From NCBI RefSeq assembly GCF_002283365.1, contig NZ_MQWD01000001.1, positions 869,694-933,693 of the forward strand: a stretch of 64,000 nt of DNA, written 5' to 3'. The position numbers and the translations under genes were made by a program. This document shows, piece after piece, positions 9,876 to 21,841 of the stretch. The DNA comes from Rubrivirga marina. Lineage in GTDB: Bacteria; Bacteroidota; Rhodothermia; Rhodothermales; Rubricoccaceae. The notes under the pieces are model-generated. The model did no database searches. It had not been told where the DNA came from and saw only the letters and a program-made list of their open reading frames with translations. Each line of letters starts with the position of its first letter. Positions within the stretch are counted from its first letter, which is position 1.

Positions 9876-10062
9876 TCTCTCTCAACCTCGGTGTCACCGG
9901 GTGTTCGAAGGCGCTTCATGGGTAGGCTCTCAAAGCCTCCCTATGTTCTGTGCCCGCCGGATGGCGACCCATCCACGAGGCCTCGGCCTCTGTTCTTTTA
10001 GACCGTTGTTGGTCCGCTCCCACCGGAGCGACCGTCCAGCCAAACGCCCGGTGGCGTGACGC

Positions 10063-10136
<74 letters not shown>

Positions 10137-10176
10137 CCGCTGGCGCGCTGCATCGCAGTAGCCAGGCACGCTTATC

Positions 10177-10249
10177 GGGGCCATAGCTCAGTTGGTAGAG
10201 CGCCTGCTTTGCAAGCAGGATGTCGGGGGTTCGAATCCCTCTGGCTCCA
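10177..10249 (+). tRNA. tRNA-Ala (TGC)
   Basis: A 73-nt cloverleaf with acceptor GGGGCCA / TGGCTCC, including the G3:U70 wobble pair that is the alanine identity element. The anticodon is TGC, the T-arm GGTTCGAATCC, and CCA is not encoded. Second tRNA of the spacer. Confidence 0.97.
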
Positions 10250-10336
10250 CTCCCTGGCACCCGAGATCGCTTCAATCGATCGCAGACGAGAGTCCGGGTG
10301 GCAGACCGGAGATCTTCCTCGGAGGTGACCCGGACG

Positions 10337-10349
10337 GTTCTTTGACGTG
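10337..10349 (+). promoter_or_regulatory. boxA-like antitermination element before 23S
   Basis: GTTCTTTGACGTG resembles the boxA / TTCTTTGACAT motif that precedes rRNA genes in Bacteroidota and binds NusB-S10. It sits directly before the 23S processing stem. Confidence 0.5.
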
Positions 10350-10351
10350 TT

Positions 10352-10374
10352 GATAGCCGTAGCAAAACTGCATC
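10352..10374 (+). other. 23S rRNA processing stem, left arm
   Basis: A 23-nt segment (GATAGCCGTAGC...) that is a perfect reverse complement of a segment about 95 nt after the 23S 3' end. Expected RNase III substrate. Confidence 0.9.
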
Positions 10375-10495
10375 AGGGTCGAACCTGACGCTGACTAGTC
10401 CTTCGGGGCGTCGGCAGATGGTTCGTCTTGCTGAGTAAAAGCATCGAGCGACTCTGGATCGATCCAGAAATCGTTACGTAGACTCATACGAGGTC

Positions 10496-13413
<2,918 letters not shown>

Positions 13414-13508
13414 CACTCCGCCTCGTACGTGTGTACGTACCGATGGAATGATTCGAGACGCTCGAAACGCTTTTCGCTGCAAGAGGCTTGGGTTCGCCCA
13501 GGCCACCC

Positions 13509-13531
13509 GATGCAGTTTTGCTACGGCTATC
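13509..13531 (+). other. 23S rRNA processing stem, right arm
   Basis: Perfect 23-nt reverse complement of the segment upstream of 23S; lies in the 23S-5S spacer. Confidence 0.9.
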
Positions 13532-13545
13532 CGCACGTCACCGAC

Positions 13546-13659
13546 TTCTTGGTGACTATAGCGCGGGGGTTCCACCTCTTCCCATTCCGAACAGAGCCGT
13601 TAAGCCCCGCAGCGCCGATGGTACTGCCACATGGTGGGAGAGTAGGTCGTCGCCAAGTC
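13546..13659 (+). rRNA. rrf: 5S ribosomal RNA
   Basis: About 114 nt with terminal helix CTTGGTGAC / GTCGCCAAG and the conserved internal segments CCATTCCGAACAGAG and AGCGCCGATGGTACTG. Last gene of the rRNA operon. Ends are approximate. Confidence 0.95.
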
Positions 13660-13664
13660 CCTGT

Positions 13665-13704
13665 GAGCCCCGTCACTCTTGGAGTGGCGGGGCTCTCTTT
13701 GTTT
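13665..13704 (+). terminator. rRNA operon intrinsic terminator
   Basis: A 13-bp stem (GAGCCCCGTCACT / AGTGGCGGGGCTC, one G-U pair), a 5-nt loop, then TCTTTGTTT. Its T-rich tail reaches the stop codon of the convergent tmk gene, so the hairpin may serve both directions. Confidence 0.9.
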
Positions 13705-14320
13705 ATGAGCGCCGGTTGAGGACAGAGAGGGCGTCGCGCAGGATCTGCGTGTGGAGGACCTCGAGGGTCTCGGCTCCGTCGAGCGTCGTGAAGCGGCCCG
13801 CGTCCTCCTGTGCGAGGCGCAGGTACCCGGCGCGCACTCGCGTATAGAAGTCGATGTCGGCGCGTTCCATTCGGTCCGCAGCTCGATCTTGTCGCCGGTC
13901 GGCGGCGATCTGTGGAGGCAGATCGACGAGATACGTTCGCACGGGAGAGATCCCGTCGGTCGCGAAGGCGTGGAGGTCTCTCATCCAGTCCTTGCCCGCC
14001 ATTCCCCGTCCAAAACCTTGGTAGGCGGTCGAGGAGTCGAAGAACCGGTCTGCGATGACGACCGAGCCTTTGTTGAGTGCGGGGGCCACGACAGCATCCA
14101 CGAGTTGGGCCCGAGCAGCAGAAAACAGAAGCAGTTCAGACCGAGGCCGGATCTCCGCTTCGGTATCCAGCAAGAGGGTACGGACCCGTTCTCCCAAGTC
14201 AGTCCCGCCAGGCTCGCGGACCTCGACGACCTCAAATCCGCGCTGGCGAAGCGCCCCTGCGAGGAGCCGCGCCTGGGTCGATTTGCCGGATCCATCGATC
14301 CCCTCGAAGCTGAAGAACAT
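13703..14320 (-). CDS. tmk: Thymidylate kinase
   Basis: Phosphorylates dTMP to dTDP with ATP, an essential step of dTTP synthesis. The 205-residue length is typical. The P-loop is at the N-terminus (FEGIDGSGKST), the DR(F/Y) motif in VIADRFFDSSTAYQG near residue 95, and a lid-like region (RRQDRAADRMERAD) near residue 150. It converges on the rRNA operon and shares its terminator region. The TPR gene is transcribed divergently from it. Confidence 0.95.
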   Translation of the reverse strand: MFFSFEGIDGSGKSTQARLLAGALRQRGFEVVEVREPGGTDLGERVRTLLLDTEAEIRPRSELLLFSAARAQLVDAVVAPALNKGSVVIADRFFDSSTAYQGFGRGMAGKDWMRDLHAFATDGISPVRTYLVDLPPQIAADRRQDRAADRMERADIDFYTRVRAGYLRLAQEDAGRFTTLDGAETLEVLHTQILRDALSVLNRRS

Positions 14321-14409
14321 GCGTTAGACGGTCAGAAGTGGCGTTGTGGAACATCCCCGCGGGATGTCGTAAGAGGGCGACCAAGACGGCGCGAGGTTCT
14401 CGCCATCCA

Positions 14410-14438
14410 TTGCATCCCGACAGGGCGCCGGCTATACT
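14410..14438 (+). promoter_or_regulatory. Candidate promoter for the TPR gene
   Basis: TTGCAT, 17 bp, TATACT, ending 74 bp before the TPR start codon in the divergent tmk/TPR intergenic region. The -10 matches the sigma-70 consensus at five of six positions. Confidence 0.5.
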
Positions 14439-14512
14439 AGCCCCGACGGGGTGGAGCCTCGGGCGACCCCCGTTCGTCCCCCACCTGATGCAGAGCCTCG
14501 GCTCGACCGCGA

Positions 14513-15943
14513 ATGTTCGACTTCGAGTTCGACGACCCCACCGAAGGTGACCGCTCGGACGACCTGATCGAGGCTTACGAAGCCCACCTCCGCGACGGTG
14601 GGCCGGCCTTCTTCGACGTCGACGACTTGGAGTACATCGCTACGACGTACTTCGAAGCGGGGCGACTGACGGACGCGCTGGAAGTCGTGGACGTGCAGAT
14701 CGAGCGGTCGCCCGGGTCTTCGGATCCTTGGATGCGGCGGGGGATCCTGCTGAACCACTTGGATCGGCACGAGGAGGCGTTGGAGGCGTACAACAAGGCG
14801 CTGGGACTGAACCCGGTGGACTCGGAGACCCTCGTTAACCGCGGGATCACGCTCGACACGATCGGTCGGTCTGAAGACGCACTGGAGGACTTCGAGCGCG
14901 CGCTCTCATTCGACCCGTTCGCATCCGACGCCCTCTTCAATCGCGCGATCGCGCTGGAGAAGATGGACCAGTTCGAGGACGCGGCTTCGGCCCTCGAAGC
15001 GTGTGCCGAGGCCGACCCGGAGCACCCAGAGGTCTGGTACGAGCTCGGCTTCTGCTACGATCAACTCGACCGGCTCGACGACAGCGTCACAGCCTACGAC
15101 CGCCAGATCGACGTCGACCCGTATGCGCAGAACGCGTGGTACAACCGCGGCATCGTTCTGAACCGGCTCAGCCGGTACGACGAGGCTGTGAGCTCATACG
15201 ACTTCGCGGTCGCCATCGACGACGGGTTCACGTCGGCGTGGTACAACCGGGGCAACGCGCTCGCCAACCTCGGCGATGCGCAGGGGGCAGCTGACAGCTA
15301 CCTCAAGGTGCTGGAGTACGAGGATGGCGACGCGGCCACGTTCTACAACCTCGGCCTCGCTTACGACGACCTCGGCGATTACGCCGCCGCCGTCGAGTAC
15401 TTCCGCCGCGCCGTCGCTGACGACGCGGACTACGCGGACGCGTGGTACGGCATGGGCTGCGCGCTCGACGGGCAAGGTCATTACAACGAGGCACTCGCGT
15501 CCTTCGCCCGCGCCATCGCGCTCGCGCCCGAGGAGAGCGAGTACTGGCACGCTCGCGCCGACACCGAGTACAACGCCGGACGGCTCGCCGAGGCGCTGAG
15601 GGCCTACACGCATGTCGTCCGCCTCGACCCGGAGAACAAGGACGCGTGGCTTGACCTCGCCGAGACGCGGCTCGAGGCCGGCCTGCGGCTCGAAGCCTTG
15701 GACGCCTTCTCGCAGGTCGTGCGTCTCGATCCGACCTCGTCGGAGGCGCACCTCCGCCAGGCCTGGGCGCTCGCGTCCATCGGGCAGCGCGAGAACGCGG
15801 TCCGTTCGTTCCGCCGCGCAGCGGAGCTGGACCCGTCGCGGGCCGAGGAGATTCGCCGCGCCTACCCAGATCTGATGGGCGGGGACGCGCGACCCGGCGC
15901 CGGCGGCCTCGGTCGGGGCGCCGCAGGAGACGAGCGGGCGTAG
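14513..15943 (+). CDS. Tetratricopeptide-repeat protein
   Basis: A 476-residue protein built almost entirely of about twelve 34-residue TPR units, recognisable by recurring WYNRG..L..L..Y.EA..SYD.A....P patterns (for example AWYNRGIVLNRLSRYDEAV). No signal peptide or membrane helix is seen, so it is probably a cytoplasmic scaffold. The N-terminus is acidic (FDFEFDDPTEGD) and the last 20 residues are Gly/Ala-rich and disordered-looking. A specific partner cannot be inferred. It begins a same-strand run with aroE, the YfiH-like gene and recJ. The spacing to aroE is about 40 bp. Confidence 0.9.
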   Translation: MFDFEFDDPTEGDRSDDLIEAYEAHLRDGGPAFFDVDDLEYIATTYFEAGRLTDALEVVDVQIERSPGSSDPWMRRGILLNHLDRHEEALEAYNKALGLNPVDSETLVNRGITLDTIGRSEDALEDFERALSFDPFASDALFNRAIALEKMDQFEDAASALEACAEADPEHPEVWYELGFCYDQLDRLDDSVTAYDRQIDVDPYAQNAWYNRGIVLNRLSRYDEAVSSYDFAVAIDDGFTSAWYNRGNALANLGDAQGAADSYLKVLEYEDGDAATFYNLGLAYDDLGDYAAAVEYFRRAVADDADYADAWYGMGCALDGQGHYNEALASFARAIALAPEESEYWHARADTEYNAGRLAEALRAYTHVVRLDPENKDAWLDLAETRLEAGLRLEALDAFSQVVRLDPTSSEAHLRQAWALASIGQRENAVRSFRRAAELDPSRAEEIRRAYPDLMGGDARPGAGGLGRGAAGDERA

Positions 15944-15985
15944 CGGGGAGAAGAAATGGGCAGAGCTCCCACGGAGGAGGGGGCC

Positions 15986-16864
15986 ATGTCCAGCGACGGC
16001 CGCCAGCGGATCGGAGCCTCGACGGGGCTCGTCGTGCTGCTCGGCGATCCGGTCGGGCATTCGCTGTCGCCGACGCTCCACAACGCGGCGTTTGCGGAAC
16101 AGGGACTCGATCTCGTCTACCTCGCTTGCGCCGTCGAGGCGGACCGACTGGCGACGGCGATGGATGGGCTCTGGGGGCTCGGCGCGCGCGGCGCGAACGT
16201 CACGATCCCTCACAAACGTGACGCGCTCGCGTTCGCCGCCGAGGCGACCCCGACGGCTCGCGCGCTCGGGGCCGCGAACACGCTGATCCGGACCGACAGT
16301 GGGTGGAAGGCGGACAACACCGATGTCGCGGGCTTCCTCGCGCCGCTTGTCGAGCATCGCCGGGAGCTGGCCGATGCGAGCGTCGTGGTGTTCGGCGCGG
16401 GAGGGGCGGCGCGGGCGGTGGTCTACGGCGCTGCGGTTGGCCTGGGCGCGAGAACCGTGACGATCGTGGCACGGCGGCCGGAGCAGGCCGAGGGCCTGGC
16501 GGATGATCTCAGCGATGCGGTGGGCGAGACGGAGCTGCGAGTGTCGACACCCGCCGACGCCACACAGAGCGTCCGTGACGCCGCGCTCGTCGTCAACGCG
16601 ACGCCGCTGGGGATGGGCGATGGACGGGCACCGTGGCCCAACGACACCGACTTTCGCGGCGGGCAGGTCGTCTACGATCTCGTCTATCGACCGGCACGGA
16701 CTCCGCTGCTAGCGGCGGCTGAAGCGAACGGCGCGATCTCCATCGGCGGCCTCCCGATGCTCCTCGGCCAGGCTGCCGACGCCTATCGCCAGTGGACCGG
16801 CCGCGACGTTCCGCTTGCCGTCGCCCGAGCGGCGGCCCTTACAGCCCTCGGACAAGACGCATGA
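15986..16864 (+). CDS. aroE: Shikimate dehydrogenase
   Basis: NADPH-dependent reduction of 3-dehydroshikimate to shikimate in chorismate synthesis. The substrate-binding motif GDPVGHSLSPTLHNAAF sits at the N-terminus. The catalytic Lys is in NVTIPHKRDAL, the Asp partner in NTDVAGF, and the Rossmann loop is VVFGAGGAARAVV. The chosen ATG gives 292 residues and is preceded by GGAGGAGG, one of the few Shine-Dalgarno-like leaders in this window; an ATG ten codons earlier is possible. The stop overlaps the next start (ATGA). Confidence 0.93.
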   Translation: MSSDGRQRIGASTGLVVLLGDPVGHSLSPTLHNAAFAEQGLDLVYLACAVEADRLATAMDGLWGLGARGANVTIPHKRDALAFAAEATPTARALGAANTLIRTDSGWKADNTDVAGFLAPLVEHRRELADASVVVFGAGGAARAVVYGAAVGLGARTVTIVARRPEQAEGLADDLSDAVGETELRVSTPADATQSVRDAALVVNATPLGMGDGRAPWPNDTDFRGGQVVYDLVYRPARTPLLAAAEANGAISIGGLPMLLGQAADAYRQWTGRDVPLAVARAAALTALGQDA

Positions 16865-17541
16865 CCGACGCCATCCTCCACCCGGACATGGCCGACGGTC
16901 GCCTCGTCGCCGGGTTCACGACGCGCGCCTTCTCACCCGAGACCGACTCGCTCGACGACGCCCGCGCCCGCCTCGGGGAGACGCTGGGGATGCCCGTCGC
17001 ATCCGTCGGCCAGGTCCATGGGGCCGACGTGGCAGTCGTTCGCGAGGCCCGGCATGTGAACGCTCACGACGGACTCGTCACCGACCGGGCCGGTCTCGTG
17101 CTGAGCGTCGTCGCGGCGGACTGCGCGCTCGTGCTGCTGGCCGATGCCGAGGCCGGCGTCGTCGGCGCGTGTCACAGCGGGTGGCGCGGGACCGTCGCCG
17201 GAATCGTCGACCAAACAGTGCGAGCGATGACGGGCCTCGGCGCCGAGCCGGAGCGGACTCGGGCCTACCTCGCCCCGTGCATCTCGGCCGAGGCGTTCGA
17301 GGTCGGCGAGGAGGTGGCGGCCCAGTTCGACGACGCGGTCGTCGTCCGACGGGCGGAGTGGCCGCGCCCCCACGTCGACCTCCGCGCCGACCTCGTTCGC
17401 CAGCTCGCCGAGGCGGGCGTCTCGGACGTCGAGGTGGACGGGAGCTGTACCGTCGGCGACGACCGGTTTTACTCGTACCGGGCCGAGGGCGGGACGCCGG
17501 GTCGGATGCTCGGCTTCGTCGGGATCAGGGAGATCCCCTAG
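16861..17541 (+). CDS. YfiH/LACC1-family protein (laccase domain, purine nucleoside phosphorylase type)
   Basis: A 226-residue laccase-domain protein. Family members studied in bacteria and mammals act on purine nucleosides or in peptidoglycan precursor quality control; which applies here is unknown. The metal-binding positions are present: His in GQVHGADV, Cys in VVAADCALVLL, His in ACHSGWRGT. The family's C-terminal DDRFYSYRAEGG also matches. Translation probably couples to aroE through the 4-nt overlap. recJ follows 42 bp later. Confidence 0.9.
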   Translation: MTDAILHPDMADGRLVAGFTTRAFSPETDSLDDARARLGETLGMPVASVGQVHGADVAVVREARHVNAHDGLVTDRAGLVLSVVAADCALVLLADAEAGVVGACHSGWRGTVAGIVDQTVRAMTGLGAEPERTRAYLAPCISAEAFEVGEEVAAQFDDAVVVRRAEWPRPHVDLRADLVRQLAEAGVSDVEVDGSCTVGDDRFYSYRAEGGTPGRMLGFVGIREIP

Positions 17542-17583
17542 CGCCGAGTATCTTCGCGGTCACAGAACGATGATCGCACCGAT

Positions 17584-19377
17584 ATGCCCGACGCTACCCC
17601 GGCCGGGGTCTCCGACGTGGAGACCGCCGCCCCCGACACACGCTGGACCCTCCGCCCGGTTGAGGACGAGCTCCTCGTCGACGCCCTCGCGGCCGACCTG
17701 AACAAGCTCCCGCACGCCCTCGCTCGCTCGCTCGCTCTCCGTGGCGTCCGCAGCTTCGACGACGCGCACACGTTTTTCCGGCCGTCGCTCTCGCGCCTCC
17801 ACGACCCCCACCGGATGCGCGACATGGACCGGGCCGTCGCCCGCGTCGCCGCCGCCATCTGGGGGCAGGAGCGCGTCCTGGTTTACGGCGACTACGACGT
17901 CGACGGGACGACGTCGACGGCGATGATGACGACGTTCCTCCAAAGCCAGGGCCTGGAGGTCAGCTTCTTCATCCCCAACCGGTTCGAGCACGGGTACGGC
18001 ATCAGCGAGGCCGGCATCGACATCGCCGCCGAGCGCGGAGCCACGCTCATCGTCGCCCTCGACTGCGGCATCACGGCCGTCGACGAGGTGGCCTACGCGT
18101 CGTCGAAGGGGATCGAGATGGTCATCTGCGACCACCACACGCCGGGCGACGTGCTGCCGGCCGCCGCGGCGGTCCTCGACCCGAAGCGCCTCGACTGCGA
18201 GTACCCGTTCGACGGGCTCAGCGGCTGCGGCGTCGGGTTCAAGCTGATCCAAGCCGTCATCGCGGAGCTGGGCCTGCCGGAGGAGGAGGCGTGGCCGTAC
18301 CTCGACCTCGTCGCCGTGAGCACCGCCTGCGACATCGTCCCGATGGTGGGCGAGAACCGCGTGCTGATGCGGGCCGGACTGAAGCAGCTGTGCGACGCCC
18401 CCCGCGTCGGGATCGTGGCCCTGGCGGAGCGCGCGAACGTGGACCTCAACGCGTGCACGTCGTCGAAGATGGTGTTCCAGATCGGCCCGCGGATCAACGC
18501 CGCCGGCCGGATCGACGACGCGAGCGTGGCCGCCGAGCTCCTCGCCTCGACCGACCCCGACCAGGCCCGCCGCCTCGTCGACGCCATCGAGGCCCTCAAC
18601 CTCCGCCGCCGCGAGCTCGACCGCCAGACGCGCGACGAGGCGTTCGAGATCGCCGAGCGGCAGATGCAGGACGACCCGCTCGCGCTCGTCGTCTACAAGC
18701 CCGGCTGGCACCCCGGCGTCATCGGCATCACCGCGAGCCGCGTGGCCGAGCAGTTCCACCGGCCGACGGTCCTCCTCACGTCGAACGGCGTCGCGAGCAC
18801 GGCGAAGGGCTCGGCGCGATCGGTCAAGGGAATCTCGATCTACGAGGCGCTCTCGCACTGCTCCGACCTCCTCGACCGGTTCGGCGGGCACGCCTTCGCG
18901 GCGGGCCTCGCGCTCCCCATCGAGCGCGTCGACACGCTCCGCGACCGGCTCCAAGAGGCCGTCGGCCTCGCCGTCGCCGACACCGACGACCTCATCCCCG
19001 AGGTCGAGATCGACGCGCCCCTCCACCTCGCCGAGGTCACGCCCCGCTTCTGGAGCGTGCTCAAGCAGTTCGGCCCGCACGGCCCCGACAACCTCCGACC
19101 GACGTTCTGGGGCCGCGGCCTGAAGGTCGTTGGCCAGCCGTCGTGTGTCGGCGCGCAGAAGCAGCACCTTCGGATGCGCGTGGCCCAGATCGACGGCGGG
19201 CCGACGTTCTCCGTCATCGGCTTCGGGCTGGCGGACCGGTACGACGCCGCGCTCACGAGCGTCCGCCGGGGCCGACCCCTCGAGCTCGCCTTCCAGGTCG
19301 ACGAGAACACGTGGAACGGGCGGACGACGCTCCAGCTCCGCGCCCAGGACCTCCGCCTCGACGCCGAGGCGGGGTGA
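17584..19377 (+). CDS. recJ: Single-stranded-DNA-specific exonuclease RecJ
   Basis: 5'-to-3' ssDNA exonuclease of recombinational and mismatch repair. The DHH phosphoesterase motifs are intact: YGDYDVDGTTS near residue 100, LDCGITAVDE, and the name-giving DHH in ICDHHTPGD near residue 180. The DHHA1 domain follows (GSARSVKGISIYEAL, GGHAFAAGLAL) and then the C-terminal OB-type domain. The 597-residue length is normal. The last codons (RLDAEAG) and the region just before the stop are formed by a copy of the GC-rich palindrome, so the repeat contributes the C-terminus. Confidence 0.95.
   Translation: MPDATPAGVSDVETAAPDTRWTLRPVEDELLVDALAADLNKLPHALARSLALRGVRSFDDAHTFFRPSLSRLHDPHRMRDMDRAVARVAAAIWGQERVLVYGDYDVDGTTSTAMMTTFLQSQGLEVSFFIPNRFEHGYGISEAGIDIAAERGATLIVALDCGITAVDEVAYASSKGIEMVICDHHTPGDVLPAAAAVLDPKRLDCEYPFDGLSGCGVGFKLIQAVIAELGLPEEEAWPYLDLVAVSTACDIVPMVGENRVLMRAGLKQLCDAPRVGIVALAERANVDLNACTSSKMVFQIGPRINAAGRIDDASVAAELLASTDPDQARRLVDAIEALNLRRRELDRQTRDEAFEIAERQMQDDPLALVVYKPGWHPGVIGITASRVAEQFHRPTVLLTSNGVASTAKGSARSVKGISIYEALSHCSDLLDRFGGHAFAAGLALPIERVDTLRDRLQEAVGLAVADTDDLIPEVEIDAPLHLAEVTPRFWSVLKQFGPHGPDNLRPTFWGRGLKVVGQPSCVGAQKQHLRMRVAQIDGGPTFSVIGFGLADRYDAALTSVRRGRPLELAFQVDENTWNGRTTLQLRAQDLRLDAEAG
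19353..19372. repeat. GC-rich palindrome inside the 3' end of recJ
   Basis: Stem CCGCCTCG / CGAGGCGG with an ACGC loop, ending 2 bp before the recJ stop codon, so it is translated. Confidence 0.9.
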
Positions 19378-19667
19378 GCCGCCCGCTCTGAGGGCTGGAG
19401 GCCGGGCCGGTTCGGGAACCGATCCGGCGGTCCGAAGGGGGCTCCGGGACGTGGAATGAACGACCCCGAGTTGGAGACCGGGGCGGAGACTCCATCCGCT
19501 CTCGTCCGTGTTGTGAAGCGTCCGCGAACGGCATAGGGAATGGGATGACTGTCCTGTAGGACCAGTGCGCAGATGGGGTCCGGGGCGGACATATGCCGCG
19601 GAGGTGACGGTTGGACGAACACCACGCAGCCCCGCTGCATCGCTCCTCCCTGTCCCCCTCCCCCTCC

Positions 19668-20369
19668 ATGTCCTCCACTCTCCTCAAGGACGCCTCGGCC
19701 GCCACCAGCCGGCGCGACTTCTTCAAGCGGGCCGGCTTCGGGCTGGGCGCCGCGGCGGCGGCCGTCTCGCTCCAGGCCTGCGACTCCGACGACCCCATCG
19801 ACGGCGACGTCGTCACGCTCAACTTCGCCAACGACTTCGGCGTGCTGAACTACGCCTACGCCCTTGAGCAGCTCGAGGCCGGCTTCTACGCCACCGTCAT
19901 CGGTGACGCCGCGTTCAACGCGACGTTCAACGCCGACGAGCGGGCCATCTTCCAGGACCTCGCCGCCCACGAGGCGATCCACCGCGACTTTTTCGAGGCC
20001 GCGATCATGGGCGCCGGCGGCAACCCGATCCCGGACCTCACGCCGGACTTCTCGTCGATCGACTTCTCCGACCGGAGCAACGTGCTCGCCGTCGCGCAGA
20101 CGTTCGAGGACCTCGGGGTGAGTGCGTACAACGGCGCCGGCAAGTACATCCAGAGCGCTGCCTACCTCACGCTCGCGGGCAAGATCGTGTCCGTCGAGGC
20201 CCGCCACGCCTCGGTCATCGCCGGCCTCATCACGCCGAACTCGATCGCCGCCAGCGGCCAGATCGACGCGAACGGGCTCGACAAGGCGCTGGAGCCGAGC
20301 GCCGTGCTCGCCGCCGCCGGTGCCTACATCCAGGACGACATCGCCCTGACCAACGTCCCCACGGTCTAG
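19668..20369 (+). CDS. Secreted ferritin-like (desiccation-related type) protein with Tat lipoprotein signal
   Basis: A 233-residue ferritin-like four-helix protein. The N-terminus has a twin-arginine motif (SRRDFFKRAG) and a hydrophobic stretch ending in a lipobox-like SLQAC, so it should be exported folded and lipid-anchored. Putative di-iron ligands are arranged as in ferritin-like domains: Glu in ALEQLEAGFY, ExxH in AHEAIHRDFF, Glu in QTFEDLGVSAY and ExRH in SVEARHASV. The start chosen lies after a CCCCTCCCCCTCC leader and puts the Tat motif near residue 15. It is followed 59 bp later by a paralogue. Iron or oxidative-stress protection in the envelope is inferred, not shown. Confidence 0.85.
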   Translation: MSSTLLKDASAATSRRDFFKRAGFGLGAAAAAVSLQACDSDDPIDGDVVTLNFANDFGVLNYAYALEQLEAGFYATVIGDAAFNATFNADERAIFQDLAAHEAIHRDFFEAAIMGAGGNPIPDLTPDFSSIDFSDRSNVLAVAQTFEDLGVSAYNGAGKYIQSAAYLTLAGKIVSVEARHASVIAGLITPNSIAASGQIDANGLDKALEPSAVLAAAGAYIQDDIALTNVPTV

Positions 20370-20428
20370 CGCGCCCGCTCGCCGTCCATCGCCCGCGCTC
20401 TGTGGGCTCCCTTCCGATTCCCCCTCCG

Positions 20429-21238
20429 ATGAACTCCCTCCTCACCTTCTTCGACACAGAGACGGCCGTGCAGTCGCGCCGCAATGCCCTCGGCACCGTC
20501 GGCAAGCTCGGCCTCGGCGCCGCGCTCGCGTCCGTCCCGTTTCTCAAGCCGGGCGTGGCCCGCGCGCAGTCCGGCAGCGGCGACGTCGCCATCTTGAACT
20601 ACGCGCTCACCCTCGAATACCTCGAGCGCTCGTTCTATCGGCAGGCCCTCGACTCGGGCACGATCCCGGGTGACGTCCGCCCGCTGTTCCAGACGATCTA
20701 CGACGACGAGGCCGCGCACGTCGACTTCCTCCGCGGCGCGCTTGAGGGCGCCGGCGCCAACCCCGTCGACTACACCGACAGCGACTTCGCGTTCGGCGAC
20801 TTCGTGACCTCGTTTGCCGGCATCGCCGCGCTCGCGCAGGGCCTCGAGGACACGGGCGTCCGCGCCTACAAGGGGCAGGCCGCCGCGATCTCGACGCCGG
20901 CCTACCTCCAGGCCGCGCTCCAGATCCACTCGGTCGAGGCCCGCCACGCCGCGGCGATCCGCCGGCTCAGCCAGAGCCCGGCCGCCCAGGGGTGGATCCC
21001 GAACAGTCAGCCCGACGCGCCGGCCCCCATCGCGCCCGTCTACGGCGCTGGCTCCCCCGCGTCGCAGTTCCCCGCCGAGGGCAACACGACCCAGGGTGGC
21101 GTCCAGCTGACGACCGCGCTCTCGGGCTACTCCGCCACGGAGATCTCGGCGGCCTTCGACGAGCCCCTCGACATGGACACGGTGCTCGGCATCGCCGGCC
21201 AGTTCATCACGGGTAGCGAGGGCGACGGGAACGACTAA
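20429..21238 (+). CDS. Second secreted ferritin-like protein, paralogue of the preceding gene
   Basis: A 269-residue protein with a Tat-like signal (SRRNALGTVGKLGLGAAL) but no lipobox, so it is probably released into the periplasm. The four helix motifs match the neighbour: LTLEYLERSFY, DDEAAHVDFL, QGLEDTGVRAY, HSVEARHAAAI. A C-terminal extension of about 60 residues is rich in Pro, Gly and Ser/Thr. The tandem arrangement suggests duplication and possibly a two-component envelope complex, one subunit lipid-anchored and one soluble. Confidence 0.85.
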   Translation: MNSLLTFFDTETAVQSRRNALGTVGKLGLGAALASVPFLKPGVARAQSGSGDVAILNYALTLEYLERSFYRQALDSGTIPGDVRPLFQTIYDDEAAHVDFLRGALEGAGANPVDYTDSDFAFGDFVTSFAGIAALAQGLEDTGVRAYKGQAAAISTPAYLQAALQIHSVEARHAAAIRRLSQSPAAQGWIPNSQPDAPAPIAPVYGAGSPASQFPAEGNTTQGGVQLTTALSGYSATEISAAFDEPLDMDTVLGIAGQFITGSEGDGND

Positions 21239-21261
21239 GCCCCTGGTCCAGCCGATACACC

Positions 21262-21293
21262 GAGCGCCCGGCTTCTTCGGAGGCCGGGCGCTC
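21262..21293. terminator. Hairpin after the ferritin-like pair
   Basis: An 11-bp perfect stem (GAGCGCCCGGC / GCCGGGCGCTC) with a 10-nt loop, 23 bp after the stop. The tail (GTCTGTCGTG) is only weakly T-rich, so termination is plausible but not certain. Confidence 0.6.
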
Positions 21294-21316
21294 GTCTGTC
21301 GTGCCTTCCGACTCCT

Positions 21317-21338
21317 TCCGCCTCGGCGCCGAGGCGGA
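21317..21338. repeat. GC-rich intergenic palindrome, tight form
   Basis: Perfect 22-nt palindrome with CGGCGCCG centre, 5 bp from the stop codon of the DUF4126 gene (minus strand). Confidence 0.9.
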
Positions 21339-21343
21339 GGTGG

Positions 21344-21841
21344 CTAGCCGACGGCGTCGCGTGCCGCGATCACGCTGATCCCGATGGCGAGTGCGTCCTC
21401 GACGATGGCGACCGCCGGGTCCGGCAGGTCGAACTGTTCGCCGGCCCGCTTCCGCAACTCCATCATCGCGAACGAGGAGCCGGCCGCGCTGGCGGCACCG
21501 ACGAGCGCGGGGAGAATCGGGTTCTGGCGGCGGACGGCGGCGACGGCGGCCCCGGCGAGCGCGCCCGACCCGATCCGGCCGAGGAGCGGCGCGACGTCCG
21601 TTCGGGCCGGCGTGATCGGGAGCTTGTCGCCGATGAGCTCGCCGGCTGCGGCCAGCGGGAGAAGCGACGCCGCGCGGTCGGAGCCTAGCGCGGCGGCCGG
21701 CTGGCGGCGGCGGCGGGCGAGCTGCGGGATGCGGGGCGTCGACCCGGCGAGCGTCCGGGAGAGGACGGCGAGCGGCATCATGCTGCGCATGCCCGAGGCC
21801 CAACCGAGCGCGGCGGCGAGGACGGAGGTCGGCGCGCTCAT
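21344..21841 (-). CDS. DUF4126 family membrane protein
   Basis: A 165-residue protein with small-residue-rich hydrophobic segments. It carries the DUF4126 hallmarks GWASGMRSMMPLAVLSR at the N-terminus and GELIGDKLPITPARTD in the middle. Family function is unknown; it is predicted to lie in the inner membrane. The start overlaps the stop of the DUF2945 gene (ATGA), so the two are likely co-translated. A GC-rich palindrome follows its stop. Confidence 0.85.
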   Translation of the reverse strand: MSAPTSVLAAALGWASGMRSMMPLAVLSRTLAGSTPRIPQLARRRRQPAAALGSDRAASLLPLAAAGELIGDKLPITPARTDVAPLLGRIGSGALAGAAVAAVRRQNPILPALVGAASAAGSSFAMMELRKRAGEQFDLPDPAVAIVEDALAIGISVIAARDAVG

